Shown here in pieces: positions 48,979 to 62,575 of a stretch of 64,000 nt of DNA. The DNA comes from Ectocarpus siliculosus (lineage: Eukaryota > Sar > Phaeophyceae > Ectocarpales > Ectocarpaceae): assembly GCA_000310025.1 (NCBI GenBank), contig FN648619.1:344069-408068 (forward strand), in the 5' to 3' direction. The notes below the pieces were generated by a model. That model made no database searches and was not told the DNA's origin. It saw only the letters and a list, made by a program, of their open reading frames with translations. A program made the position numbers and the translations under genes. How positions within the stretch are numbered: position 1 is the first letter of the stretch; each line of letters begins with the position of its first letter.

Positions 48979-50799
48979 CCTCTAGGATATGTGTGGGTTT
49001 CACGAACGCTCAAGAGTCACCCACGGCAAGTCACTCGCGGCAACTCCGTTGTGGCAGGCGGGGCCAGCCTGCTTCCAATCAATTAACCCTGCCGCCAGCG
49101 GGGGGCCGACCGCAGGGCGCCGTCGTCGTGCGTAGACGGTCGGTTACTGCCTACTGTAGTCATGTATCGCAATAGCGTGCGGGCAGATAAGGAGAATGGA
49201 AGGATCAATAGTGCGCGATGATCGGATTGAGAGGCCAGCAGCTGAGACATCAGACGTCAGCCATAGGTCATGGTAAGATAGACACACCTCCAAATCTAAC
49301 ATCTCCGCGTTTTTTGCGGCGCAACTCAATCAACGAGGGCGGTTGCAGTACAGGCGAAGCACCCCGTGATTTGCACCTATGGCCAGCGGATCTGAAAGGC
49401 GGTACAGCGCTCCTCTGCAGCACAGGCGTGTGGATATCAACCGCGGCGAACGTGACACATGTAGAAGGTATCGATGGCCTGAGTACCCACCCACTTTGTA
49501 GGAGGGGGATCGGAGACATTCGGAGTGCGGGTGGTTGTGTATACGATGTTGTGATCGGCCTCCACTTGCTGTTACGCCATCGCACCCCTTCCGACGGTAG
49601 ATTACTTCTGCCAAAACCCGGGAGCGAGAGCACCGAGGGTGGGGTGCTTGACTTGTTGAGCGTGCTCTCGATCAACAATAGCGAAGATACCTATATAGGA
49701 GTGATGCACAATGTGCTGTACCTCTTACCGAGTGCCGTGGAGACAGAAGTGGTTGCCCACACTATGTGCGAGAGAAACAAACGTACATTGTAACGATGCT
49801 TCTCGTAGTGGCTTGCCCTCTCGCTATTCCCTTCTCAGGTGGAACCACCGCCACGGGGAATGCCACGTCAGCTGTGGAGGCAACGCAGCAGCTATGTAGC
49901 GCAAGAGGGAACAAACCGACTACGCTGCAGGATGCAGAGATGCCGAGACACCCATTCCCAAGCAGCAGCGTTTTTGTGCGACTACTCTGGTCGTGTCATT
50001 TCCCCCTCTGGCTCTCTCACCTCTCGCCTTGAGAACGTCTCGACACCGGTCTTGGCCGAAAAAACAGCTAGCAACCGATCCTCTCCGGTTTGAGTCTGCA
50101 CAGGATGTTCGCGGATATCCAGACGGAGCCGGGTGTGTTGGTGCGCACACATGCCAACACATGGGATCTCGTCGTCAGAAATCCGTGCAGTGTACAGCGG
50201 TACACGTCAACACTCGTGCTGCGTGGTTTGTAGTGCCGTGCGTGTAGTGGAAGAAGAGAACTGTTCACTTTCACAAAAAAGAAGAGAAGCGTGACGAAGA
50301 GTGAAGAATTTGACACACACGAAGAATTTGCAACATGGCATCAGAACAATAACGCGAAGAAATTGAAATGGCATCATCACCAAATGACAACTACCTTCAC
50401 GCCGGGTTGCATGGCAGATTGACCTATCTATGGCCGTATTGAAGGATATCATTCATGTCTGCCGCCACTGCTGATCATATGCGTTGTGTCGGCGCAGTGT
50501 TGCAGTGTTGTTGCGTGCGTTCCTCCGGGTTCCTCCGCCGTTGGTGTTTTTTTTTTTTTTGTCTTCACTTCAAATCAGCGCTAACAGCACTACGTAGTGC
50601 CGTTTACTCCAACCCATGGTCACACCAGTGAAGAGCCCCTCTCTACCTTCCCCTCCTGCGGTACTTTGCCTTCGATTTTTAATGCGAGAAGAGTGCAGCA
50701 CTCTCTTCCCTCTGTGTACACAAGAACTATATAGCGCTATCCACTAGGCCAGAAGCGGCAGCGAGAGAAAAACTCACTTGGCAAGAAAAGCTCGCTTAC

Positions 50800-50866
50800 G
50801 CCGGGATTCGAACCCCTGACCTGACCTCTAGAAGGTTTCGAGGATACCAACTAGACGACCGGGGCG
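50800..50866 (-). other. tRNA-like sequence (degenerate)
   Basis: The minus strand shows GCCCCGGTCGTCTAGTTGGT, like a D-arm/A-box, and GGGGTTCGAATCCC, a good T-arm/B-box, at tRNA spacing. The acceptor stem does not pair and the T-stem has only three pairs, so it is not a working tRNA. A second A-box-like GGCCTAGTGGATAGCGC lies at about 50757-50741. A tRNA-derived repeat or tRNA pseudogene is the best reading. Confidence 0.4.
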
Positions 50867-51919
50867 TGTGTAGCATGTTGGACCGAGTGCAACAGTCGTC
50901 AAGATCCGCTGCACAAATCCAGAAAAGAGCTGGCTCTGTTTGAACTGCTGCTCTTGTCACTTCCACACCTCGCTGCTCGATGGCCCCTACGCTACCTAAT
51001 GCATTTGTGTCTGCTACCACTACTGTTCGTTCATACCGGTGGCAGGGCTGTTAGGTGCCGATTGTGTGGCGGTACTGCTCGAGCACGGCAAGCGTGTGTA
51101 TAAATGCGTGTTCCTCCGCGGTTGTTGTGTCGCGTATGTGTACTGCCGTACACTCCAGCGGGGAGCAGGTGCACCAGTCTGAAGATCCGCTCAAAATTCT
51201 TTGTGAAAGGTTGCCTTGAATGGGGACACTTTGGGGACACAGCAGCACTCAAATGCCTAGGTATGTACCGCCGTTGTTCACGCTACTTTAGGTTCCGCTG
51301 TGTGAACGCACGTGAAAACCCTGGTCTATCTGTCTGCTTGGCAGAGGTGATGCGCTGTTTGACATGCTATGCGATGCCCCTCCTGGGCCTCTGACTTGTT
51401 GTACACCATCCCCAAGCCTTGTGTCCCCTAGAGTACTGTATGCATATGTAGGTCGTAAAACTACTGTACATGGATCGACTGGCACTGGATAACTGCTGAC
51501 TTGACTTCAGTATGAAAAATATCCGCGTGTTTTGGGGACACTTTTCATACTGAGCCAAGCCACCGTTTGTCTGGCAACTGGCAACGAGCTCAGATTTTTG
51601 GAGGGACTGTACTGCTTGGTACAGTAGGCAGTCGAATAACAATGACTGACACATTTATGCGATACTATTTTTTCGCCGAGGGACTTTTGGTACGGGGAGG
51701 GTTAATATACGTTGGATATCCGCGGCCTCAGCGGCCTCAGAAGGGCGCGGGCTGTAGTGTAGCAGTTGTGCTTGACAAGTGACGAGGAGATCAAGGTCGT
51801 CACCGGGTACTGTAGACTGGAACCCCCCCACACGCATGAGAGGCCGACTTCCAAACATCCGACATAATGGACCCGTGAAGATTGTGGGTGCGCGGTACAC
51901 TGACATGGGCACGAAGTTC

Positions 51920-51992
51920 CCAGAGGACACGGTTACCCATGTCCGACCACATGTCCGCCCAGTGGAAGGACATGGGTAACCGTATCCTCTGG
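51920..51992. ncRNA. Foldback with 25-bp near-perfect stem; possible small-RNA precursor
   Basis: Arms 51920-51944 and 51968-51992 are inverted complements with a single mismatch, around a 23-nt loop. Weaker complementarity extends outward to about 51890 and 52020. Size and shape resemble a miRNA precursor, but a short MITE would look similar. No expression evidence exists here. Confidence 0.4.
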
Positions 51993-52071
51993 ACCCGCGT
52001 TGCTGTGACATTGGTACATAAATCGCCTGGCGAGATCCAGAGCCTTCTGGCGACGGTGTACAAGTTACTCC

Positions 52072-52617
52072 GTGCTTCGGCTGACTGCGAGTCACTTCGT
52101 TATGTCATCAGCCGTAATTGAATTCTCTAGTTTCCGTGCGCGAGGGGGTTCTATATGTAAGATTACATACTTACCCCGGTACGAACCCAACTTCAGACCT
52201 CTTCACCTCTCAAGCGCACACTGGTACACGGTAGTACGGGCTTCACCCTCCTTTTCACGAGACCAACTCCCAGCTCGGGCGCACGTTCTGCAGCGCCACG
52301 GCCTTGTCCCGGACCAGGGCTGGCGTGATGATGAGCTCACGACGGTTCTCGGAAACGACTTGGCACAACTCGTCAGGTACGTTCGCAAGTGGGTTGACTC
52401 ATCTTCATACGAACACATGCCGCCCGCCACCTTCGACGCGATTCACAAGGCGCCAGCCCCGGAATTCAACGGAATCCAAACGCTCGTGGACAACATGCTG
52501 CATATGTATGTGCCATCTAGCGAATCTAGGGCGTCCAGAGGCGGGGATGCAGCCCTCGATCGCGGCAGCGTAAAGCGCAGAGCATCGTTGTCGGCGGCGG
52601 TGCCTTCGAAGCGCTAG
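52072..52617 (+). CDS. Hypothetical protein, 181 codons
   Basis: I do not recognise this frame. The part from about residue 85 looks protein-like: LGNDLAQLVRYVRKWVDSSS, FDAIHKAPAPEFNGIQ and LVDNMLHMYV, then a basic Ser-rich tail ending VPSKR at TAG. It could be a terminal exon rather than a whole gene, because the N-terminal third looks random. It ends about 175 bp before duplication copy B. Confidence 0.3.
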   Translation: MLRLTASHFVMSSAVIEFSSFRARGGSICKITYLPRYEPNFRPLHLSSAHWYTVVRASPSFSRDQLPARAHVLQRHGLVPDQGWRDDELTTVLGNDLAQLVRYVRKWVDSSSYEHMPPATFDAIHKAPAPEFNGIQTLVDNMLHMYVPSSESRASRGGDAALDRGSVKRRASLSAAVPSKR

Positions 52618-53677
52618 AAATACCCGTTCGGGACCTGGTGGAGCGGAGCTGGATCAAGGACATTTTGTAAAACTGCCGGCGGAGATGTACGGTTTCAAGC
52701 ACTCCATGCCGCTGTCGGCGTCCCAGCGTGCCGACAGCTACGGATACGCCTCGCGGGTATTGAGAGTCTGCCTCCAAACGTGTCACTTGTAGATGTTTTT
52801 TCTCATATCGGCAGCGCACTTGCCGACTCCTTGCTTCAGATAGACTGAACAGACAGGGGCACGGATCGCTCTTTGCCGGGAGGGACCGTTTCGTCAATAT
52901 CCCCTGTTGGACAGCAATCGTAGGGGGTTGCAGTTCCCGCCAGATCTAAACATCTTGTAGAACTACCGTTCAGATCCTTGTACTCAAGTCCCATAACACT
53001 AGCCCACCCGGGAGCTTCGTATATGATGCAGATACATAGAAACCCCAGGATACATATGACCAAGTCAAATCTAGGATTCGAGAATGAATCGAAGATGAAA
53101 ATCTCCACCACGCAACAATTCACCCTCACCACACCTCTACATCAGATGGACAAAGACCATTGTCGTAGAACACGAACGCGAAAGCACGGTCCAAAGGACA
53201 AAGAGAATAGAACTGGAAACCAAACGAAACCAAACGAGTAGACCATAACCTAACGAAAGGCGGCACATTCGCCCAGACTCAACCGTCGAAAAGAAAATCC
53301 AATCGTCGGAACGACCAAAAGCAAAGAAGCACAAAGTCGAACATAGCATAATGACGTACCAAGCGGTGAGAAACCGAACGTCACAGAGACGAAACAAAAG
53401 GGGTCGTAGTATCAACCAACTGCCCTAAGTCGCGGCAATAGAAAAGAAAAATAAGTCGCACATAGACCGAAACGACATACCAAACGACAACAAGCCGATC
53501 GTCCAAAGGGCGGAAAAGGAGTCGTAACAAAACGAAGTGCAACACTTATGCAACCGGCAACAAAAGCCCAAACACGGACGACAATGACAAACAGACGAAG
53601 TCGGGAAGAAAAGCCAACACAACCGACCCAAAACTTCTAAACGAGTAGTTTACACCACAACGAACCAGACGCACGAA

Positions 53678-53696
53678 GGGTTAGGGATAGGGTTAG
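53678..53696. repeat. Short interstitial telomere-like motif (copy B)
   Basis: Identical to the copy A motif, at the corresponding position in the duplicated block. Confidence 0.6.
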
Positions 53697-56410
53697 CTCA
53701 AATCCTGTAACAAAGGCCTCCTAGAAACTACGTACCTTGTTCCATGCTAGTCTATACCTTTGACCGATTGATTTACACCTTGCAATCTGGTACATAAGGC
53801 TCTCTGCTTTCGGCGGGCATGGAGCTGGCTGAAACCATTAACGTTAGCCCTAACCCTGAAATCCCAAACCCACACACTGGGTGCTGTAGATTGGCGCTAG
53901 GTGGGCAAGTTTAGGTTTAGTGTGCCAGCGGTCATGATCACACGATTACGAGCTAACCCAATACTGTCCCAATCGGTTTCATAAACCTATCTGCAGACTT
54001 GCTTAGGGGAACCTGACGCTTCAACGCTCCTTGCGTTTCCAAGCTCCCAGCGATGGACGCCCCCTCTATTTCAAGCATAGAAAAAGGTTCTCTCACCACA
54101 GGCACCAAAAATACGAAAAACTCAACCAATATCGCAAATAAGAAATTCTCCATTGTACACAGCGCTCGTGCCATGCATGATGCTGTGCGTGCGACTTCAT
54201 TTGGCCAATGCGACTCCATTGCTTTTGAATGAACATCACGCGAGGGCCCATTTCTGTCAACACCAGAACCAGGCCTTATTGCTGGTAAAACCTCTGACCA
54301 ATCGAAGTCTGTGCGAGTCCGCGCGGCCGCATTCGAATCCAACTACAGAGAAGAAACATCAATGGGAACGACAGCGCCACTATCACTCAAAACCGTGGTT
54401 CTTGGACGCCCAATCACGGTGATTTTCGCCATGACCAAAGGCACCACTTAACAGACAACCTTCAGCTGGAAACAATGTGTTCATCCTAAACTTCTTCAAG
54501 ATTGAGACTGAAAAACCCGCCTGTCTAATGGGCGTCACAATCAACCACACACTCACTCTAATACCCGTCTTGCGAGAAGACCCCTGTGTACGTGTGCGGT
54601 TTCTTCCCTCAAACTCGAGTTCTACTTGTGATTTCCGTCAGGAGAGACACATGCCGGCAACGACGGCAGAAAAACTTGATTCATTTATCTCCCGAAACAG
54701 CGGGTAGCCGCCGCCATCTCAGCAGCCTTGGCGGGTGGGACCCTATCTGGCAGCATAATCCTCAAGGTCTTTAGGCGGACCTCCCTTGGCTGAAGTAGGG
54801 GCGTCGGGTGTTTCGGCAGAGGCGGAAGCGGTTGTGGTTGGAGGCTTGGCACCGGGGATCGAGAACTGACGGGTTAGGAATAGATCCTGTCAAAGGTTTA
54901 GCGACCGCGGGTTGAGATAAAAAGTTTTCGGCGAATTCGGCATCTCTATTTCATGTGCATTAGCCTAGAAACTACACGGTTAGGTTTGGGCCGCGCAAAC
55001 CATTATGCGTGCCAGGGGGCAGCATCATTGTATCACCCAGAACATCGGGGTGGAGGACGAAGGCGTCGTCGAGTCAGAGGACGGACGCCCGACGAGAGAG
55101 AATGTGTCGCAAAAGGTGTAGGAACAAGCTCCTGTGCTTGAGAGATATACAACCGATACGCAAATATGACGACCAAGAACAACGAGACACACGAGCAACA
55201 CCAACGACAATCCTACGGAGGCAACGACACCGGAAGCCTAATTTGCGGGGAGCCATGGTGATGTCACCACCCCCACAAAGGAGGCACTGGTCGCGACCGT
55301 TGCCGGCGCTCCCGCCCCGCTACACATTCCGAGAACTGAGCCAATAACAAGGACCTCGCCAACTCAACCACAAAGGGTTTTCGCGCCCCCGATCGGTATT
55401 GTGAAGGCATGCCAATAGCCACCTTTGGCGTTATTCTTGTCTGATCTCGACACCGTCCATGTTCTTGTGCTCGAATTCGCCGCTGGCACAAATCTTGCCG
55501 GCCTGCGGAGATCCCACACAAGAACGGATCAAGGACCATTTGTGCAAGATGAAGTCAGATCGTTGATGGGGGGCGCTCAGCCGGGCAGCGTAGCACGCGT
55601 ACAGTAGTGTTGCTGCCGTTTCCTGGTGATGATGTTTTCCTCTCAAGAAGTGGATCACCTTGATAAGGCCTAAAAAAATGCGTCGCCAGCGGCTCGGTAC
55701 CCGTTTCGGTCGCAACTCTCGGGAACATAGCAGGAAATCGCATGCTGCGCTACAGTTGCCGGTCGGTGTCTACGTTGAGCGGGCAAACAGTACATGAGTG
55801 GCAATAAAATAACGCCACTCAATGCTATTGCAACTGGTTGATGTTGTTCTTGGACTTCCTCTTGTCCACTTTGTTTCGGAGAGGCATATTTGCTGCGGAT
55901 GCATGCAGCACGATCTTGATTTTTGGTCTGCCTCCGACTTGGACGATCGACTCTGCTCTTCTATTTGGGCTCTATGCCCCACCCTACACAATCGTCTCTC
56001 ATGTGTAATACTCTTTCAATGTTTGCGAAACGTAGCGCTCCCTCTGGATCTGTTTCTACCGCATGGCAATATTTTGATAGAATCGACCTTTTGCGGCAGA
56101 GTACTTCCTTTACCGGATACGTAAGCATGGCGAAAAGGTATGCACTGGATATCACGTTATGCTAGTGAGACAACAACTTCAAACGGCAACAGCAACAACA
56201 ACAACAACAATGAGATGAGCGAGTGCTCAGTGCGAATATCTACACGACGTATGATTTATCTCGCACTCAATGTACGTAACGCTCGAGTTCACCGCTGAAA
56301 TTTCTGGCGGGTCTGAGAGTGGGTGGGCCGCTCCATCACCAAGGAGGTACTCACCTCGACCATGGTTGTGGTTTTTTCGGCGACAAAAACGCAAATGCTA
56401 TTTCTGGAAC

Positions 56411-59400
56411 TCACAACACCATACCTGCCCCGCAAGACTGAAACATATCAATACTCATGCTGACCTCGTGACAATCTGTTGCTTCCCAGTGTTCCAGCCC
56501 CTCTTTGCCCGCCCCCTGCTTCCGCAAGCCTCCAACGATGTTGATCCGGGGAAGAATGACAAGAAACAGGAGGGACAAAGCGGGCAGAGCGGCGGTGGCT
56601 AGAAAACACCGCCTCGGGCCGAGATTGGCGTACGAGACTCCACCGACGATGGCCCCTAAGCCGTACCCCAACCCGCGCTTGAGGCCCCCGACCGAAGCTT
56701 GCATCGTCGTGCGCAAATGTGCTGGGCGGCTCGATCGGACCAGGACGCGTACAATTGACGTGGCACGCGGGAATGCAGTCGGAGTTGGCCGTAAACAAGG
56801 GCGGGGAGGCGCGCATTGTTGTTCCGTTGATCAGCACAACCGTTGCAATGGTAGGCGCGGGGATCTTCCCGCGCGTCGGTCGTGGTCCACCAGACATGGG
56901 GGCCCTCGAGTGTCACGGGGACGGCCCTGTTGTTGTAGTTGGTTGTGTCTTCACATTGAGAGTCGGCCCGATCTCTACGCAGTACTTTCTAATACCCGTA
57001 TTGGTCCACCTGAATTCGGGCGGCTTCCGTGTTCATGCGCGCGGAAATTCGATGAACCGTATGAATAGCCGATGGGCTCATGCGTGGAGGGCACAGATCG
57101 ACGCGATAGGTGCGTCTCCGCTGTTCTACTGGAATCGGGGGCGCCGGAACAGTCATCCCGATTGCAACCCGCCTCCTTCCTGAGAAACCCAGGTGGATAT
57201 AGCTCTCGTGGCATTCACTCGAAACCGGAGACCACGGCCGGTGCTATACGAAAAAAAACACTGACTCAGCGCTACAATACGCCTTGTGGCTGGCCAGTCC
57301 TCTACTATTGTCCTGTACTTGTAGCGTTAGCTTGTGAGAAGGAAACCTTTGGAGCCTGAAGGATACAAGGAAGGAATGTTGGCCAGTAATCAAATACACA
57401 AGCTGGAGGGTCATTCCATCATCACCAGTCCGAGCAAAGCGAACCCGGGATGGTCGCCAGGTGATACGTTAGGGTTCTTGTGGGCATCATGGAAAAGTCC
57501 TGCTACGCACGCAGGGACGAATCGTCTCCCTCGTTCATACCTGGCGCAATCCCGTGGGCATAGTCGGTCGTGGCTGACCACATAGCAGCAAACGTTAGGC
57601 CATGAAAAAGTTCCGCCGGAAGTACCCACCATGGGTCCGACAGAACCTGAAGGTGGCGAAGACCGGTCAAAGGGTTAGTCACTGACGACGTCTTCTGAAT
57701 GGGGCTAAGGCGGTGGGAAAAATACGGGCGTCAAGGGTCCAATGGTTGGCTTCCCACAGAAGCTGAGGATGACGAAGAACCAGCGAAAAGATTAGTCGCG
57801 GACATCTTCTGAATGGAGTTAAGGCGGGGGGGGAAGGACGGACGGAAGGTGGGTCCCCTTTTGACTCAACAATACCAAACATGTTTTTGGGGTTTCGCGT
57901 ACATAGCGGGCTTCAGGCCATGGAGGAGGGCAACGCTGGACTTGGGCAGTCTTGGTAGTACTCGCGTTGTATGGCTATCCTCAATGCCAACCCTTGCGGA
58001 CGTCAGTTTGTATCGGACGTGTCATGAAAACCACAAATAAGTTCACAATGATCACGCTGGCAACTCTCTTCCAACATCACCAAATGACCCTCTTCACTAG
58101 GCGGGGGTACGCACCGAGTAGTAGATTAACCGCACGATGTATCCAATCTGGGACAGGGCCACTACGTTTCTCGGTCCAATTGTCCGGATCAAAGGTCCCG
58201 AAACGTAGAAGAACGGCACTTCGGAAAAACTCATTGCAAGTCCAGCAAGGCCGAGGAGAGAGTGAGAGCTCCCTAGCTCATCCAACCTTGATGGCCCAGC
58301 GAAAATCGTCCAAGCGTAAAGGGGGGATCGAGGTGGGGCTGTTAGGTTTCAACATCGTGCATCCCACCCTGCCCTTAAGGAGTATCGATTCCGAATACTC
58401 AACCAAGAACGTGAATGTTACATCACCCAGAACGATCCAGCCAGCACCGACAGAAAATAAACCGTTTTCAGGCTACTGCGGGTAAACCTCTGGTTCAGCG
58501 TGTAAGTCCTTCGCTCCTAGACTTAGGACGGAGGGTTATCGAACGACGCCGTTACGGGCGAGTCTTGGCAATACCAAGCCACGGCCCAGCGGCCGTCGAA
58601 CAAATCAATAATTTCGCGTGTGTCGCACCACTATGCTGCAAGAATCTTTGCTATACACCCACAAAGCAAGCCCCTACGGCATTTCCCCCTCACTACGATA
58701 GACAATGACATGAACAATAAAAACGTTCCTGTGCGACCTTCCTCTTGTATGACCACGGCTGATACGTCGGATATATACCCCGAAAGGCGTGTAGACGTGG
58801 CGCCAAAATAGTTGGAACGAACACACACACACACACACGACGATATTGTTCCACTGAAAGCTGGTCTTCGGCGTACGTCAACGCAGCAACAAGGCGCGGC
58901 GAAGGAGGTGATTTCGAGGCGGGGAGCACAATCTGCAAGTACGGCTTCGGGCCTTGGACTCGGGTACCCCCCACAACAGCCACATTCAACCTACATAGCT
59001 GATACCCCACCGGTCTAACGTAGCTTTGTGTGAGAAGAGCAAAAGCAGATGCAACTAAGGCTCAGGTGCGTATCGAGGAAGAAACGATGTACACCATGCT
59101 ACTCGTTTGTTCAGCTGGAGGCCGTGAGCGAAAAAAACAAATCAACCTTGAAATGGCGGCGATGGTACTTGTGTCGATGTGCAGTGCACTGACCAGATGA
59201 AAAGGAAGGTGTCGATCACGCCCTTCGTCATGCCGCTGAGGAAGACCGCTGAAAAAAACGAAATGTTCTGCGGCGTACTGAACATAATCCAGAGGGCGGA
59301 AGCCACACCATGCTCCTCTTGCTCCAAGTCTTGCAGTGGATAGCTCAAATCCTCGTTCCCCAGATCTTCAGCATTGATTCCGATGTCAGCGCGGGTGTCG

Positions 59401-62070
59401 GTAGCCTCGTCGTCGCTCGCGCATCCGTTTTCGGCAAGCTCTGTTTCTCTATGGATGGAAACGTTGTGACTGGTTCCTGATCGATTGCTGCCGAACACAT
59501 GCACAGAATGGTGAGACTTTACTATTTAGGTGAATACGCCACCTAGCTCCAAGCAAAGAATGCTCGAACGCGAATTTCGATGAGGCCGAGCTCAAACAGA
59601 CACCTGATGACGTTTGCTGCGTAGGCTTCTTTACCATTAGACTACGGTAGAAAGACGTTTGAACAAAACAAGTTCTTGAACAACATCCCGATACTTTCGA
59701 AACCCAACAGACCTTTGTAGTGTCAAAACCTAGTTGTGTATGGTGTCTCACGTGTATGGCAAGGCCCAGATGGCGTTACTCGGGAGGTCCATCCGTTTAG
59801 TCGTAGGACCAACGAGACTATGTACAACAGGATTACAATCCAGACCGCTTGGGCCTCAAACCAATTGAAAACACCGCTTGAGTGTGCCCTCGTCCTAGCC
59901 ATGCGCCATGATACACCGGACACAAGGCATCACATGTGTGTATGTGTTCTACTGCATCACACACCGATTGAGCTAGCGGAGGCAGTTTCACCGAAGATAA
60001 GAAACGGAGAGAATATTTTTGCCCATAGCCCAAGTGTTCGTTTGTCAGGAAAAAACGTTTTATATTTCTTCAGATCGCGAACGTTTGTGGTACCATCATG
60101 GCATTTTGTTGGCTGCTTGAGGCGGACCTACGCTCCATTCGCGTGGATGCAATACGTGCCTGGCCACCACCACTACGATCGCTCGGAATCACACACAGAC
60201 AAGAACGTACCGCCACGGGTTTTCATCTTCTTGGCCACCGGCTGGTTCAGCGGTCGGTCCAACCGGAACACCGAGGGCCGCTACCAATGCCATCGCCAAG
60301 ACTGTCACGTATACAGACACCACGCCGGCGTAGCTACCCCGGGCAATGCCATACACAATGCCACTGATGAGTGTCGAAAGTCCGTAGCCTGCTGCACCCC
60401 ACGATCTCTGTGTCCCGTACCTTCGGAACATGGAAGGAGGACGACGCAATGTGGAGGCAAGGTTAACGACACCTGTAGGATAACCTCGGAGATTTCAGGT
60501 GTGTAGAGGACCGAGAGGTTGGTCGTTGCGTACAAGAGCAGAGATGAAAGCGTGTTGCACAACGGTACAGCGAAGCACACGCGGAGAGAGTAATCGTGGA
60601 GCAGGACAAGGGGCGGTAGCCTAAGTCGTGTCCGTATGGTCCAACCACAAACACTGCAAGAATAGTGCACCTGTGGTTGTTCGGTCGGGAACAACCAGCA
60701 TGGAGCTCGACGCGTAGCAGGGAAACGAGTTATCCGAACGGTGTCAGATAAGATAATATATGGTTGTAACTGCTTAACGCCGAAGACTTCATCTTTGAGC
60801 CTTCGAAATGTGCTAGACCTTCCGTTCCACTCACGGCCATACCATTTGTCTTCGTTCGCGTTGGGTGACTTCTTTTCGCGTGTGGCACTCTTTTTCTGAC
60901 AACCATTTGGCTTGATTTGTGTGTGTTAAAGGACCAGTGGATTAAAGCCACTGCTTCGGATGCATGGGATGGGTGCTGGCCATGGTTCCACACCATTGGT
61001 TACAAATATCGATCCCAACATCAGCTAGTGTACATAGCAGCAGGTGGCAATCAAGATCTCCATCTTGCAAGAATAACTATCTTGCTGCTCCCAGATCCAT
61101 GCGAAGCTCACCAAGCGGCCCCCGACTCACCCGCCCGATCCAAAGGCGTTCCTCACGGCTGCGTCAATGAGGCTCACAATTGGACTTCGAGAAACGGAAG
61201 ACGATAGCTCCACCGCAGCCAGAGCAGAAAAGCTCCCCGCAAACAGAACGGTTGAGCCGGTGATGGCGAACAGAAGTAGCAACACGTACAGCGCCTAGAC
61301 AAATCCCCTCAGCACACGGTGGGGGTGGCGGAGCATCGGTATCAAACGAAATGCCAGACAATGAGGAACATGAGAGAGGTGGGGATCTACGGGTGGATCA
61401 AAACCTGTGGCGGAAGTGGTTTCTATACTTGACTTTCTGGATGTTGCTTGCTCCCCCCATACAATAGTATCGTTCTAGTGCTCGAGTGACATTCAAGACT
61501 TTCGAGTTGCACATGGCGCGACCGCATCCTGTTCCAGGGTCAGACAGAACCGCGCAAACGACCAATCTTGCAGTCGGCGCATATCCGGTGAGAGTAAAGG
61601 ACGAGAGCAGCTCGATGTATCCAATACTTGTCTCACCGCCTGTTGAACGCCGTGTTTGTCTGTGAACGCGCAGATGATTGGCCCCGCTAGAATAACCGAA
61701 ATAGGCCGAACAGCTGCCAGTAAACCGACCTCAGTTTCTGCGCCGTTCGACAGAACGACACATGGGGGGGGGGGGAAGAAACACGTGACGATGGTGCAGC
61801 CGTATCCATGCGACTTGGAGGTATCCTGGAGGCAACATGGCACGGATACTCTGCGCACAGCGGAGGTGTTCAAAACCAGACAATGGTGAAAATTCCGGGT
61901 TCACGCGCTCACCAGCGAGCCCCTTGCTTCGCCAAATAAGCGGAAGAAATGGCGTCAGGCTCCCGAACGATGCGAAAAGGAAGAAGTACAGGGCGCAACC
62001 CGCCAGACGGGACCCCACCCACGGTACGGCCATTTTCACGAACAGGCCGTTCTTGTGCGATGCGGAACTA
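56411..62070 (-). CDS. MFSD6-like transporter, copy B, first exon missing
   Basis: Paralogue of copy A. Exons: 62070-61913, 61737-61637, 61294-61131, 60420-60211, 59487-59194, 58286-58115, 57646-57541 and 56721-56411. All are in phase with GT-AG sites and no internal stop. Exon sizes equal copy A except exon 4 (one codon shorter) and the last (a codon lost, then a different tail, CGAGMVL). The exon 2 equivalent begins SSASHKNGLFVKMAVPW, so without a first exon translation could begin at the Met at 62033-62031, giving about 480 residues. The N-terminal dileucine region found in copy A has no counterpart between 62705 and the window end. The exon 4 acceptor is CGAAG rather than CGCAG. It may be functional with a new promoter, or be starting to decay; the intact frames favour recent selection or a very recent duplication. 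Confidence 0.78.
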
Positions 62071-62364
62071 CTGGTGGTTGGCCATGTGAGACGGGAAGAC
62101 GCGGGGCAACGTTCGAGATAAGAATAGTGGTGCAAGCATCATGAATAATTGTCTTCCAAAAACACGAAAGTAACTAGGTAGGTACTTGATATCTTTGATT
62201 GCTGGGGAGACGGGCGAAAAATTCTTCGAACTACTGTATTGTAGGAATTCCAGCAGAGCGACAGATGTGAAAGGACAAGACACACATAGAAACAACATGC
62301 AGCTTGATATTGAGGTTACCTGGTGGAGGATGAGACGAACTGGGGGACTAGAAATTTGACATTC

Positions 62365-62575
62365 TTCTCGATCATGACTCGGTCATGACCTATGAACTGA
62401 TAATGACTGGTGTCATGACATAGTCATGGTCACGAGCTGGTCATGAACCAGTCGTCGAGATGGAGTCATGACCTCTGTCATGATCTCGATCATGACCGAG
62501 TCATGCCTCGGTCATGACTTGGTCATGACCGGGTCATGAACTGGCCATGACTCGGTCGTGACAAAATCATGAATC
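62365..62575. repeat. TCATGACC-rich array at the right end of copy B
   Basis: Dense GGTCATGACC-type words, a self-complementary decamer, with spacing of roughly 10-25 bp. It is longer than the equivalent in copy A. Confidence 0.8.

Larger units (their letters stand above)
48979..52792. other. Unduplicated spacer between copies A and B
   Basis: It should hold the promoter of the copy A transporter. It also holds tRNA-like sequence (50800-50866), a strong foldback (51920-51992) and an unrecognised 181-codon frame (52072-52617). A 191-codon open frame at 49218-49793 is unrecognised and not called. Otherwise I see nothing. Confidence 0.55.

Noticed and set aside
49218-49793. Open frame of 191 codons on the plus strand
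   Set aside because: No recognisable domain, no hydrophobic or compositional pattern, and a similarly long frame lies on the opposite strand.
39376-54342. A 129-codon minus-strand frame present in both duplication copies (39376-39765 and 53953-54342)
   Set aside because: The frames match at both ends but differ in the middle through offsetting indels, so the reading frame is not conserved. Sharing is explained by the recent duplication, not by coding constraint.
40835-55715. Near-identical 94-codon minus-strand frames (40835-41119 and 55431-55715)
   Set aside because: Identity is the same as in neighbouring non-coding bases, with no recognisable domain or splice partners.
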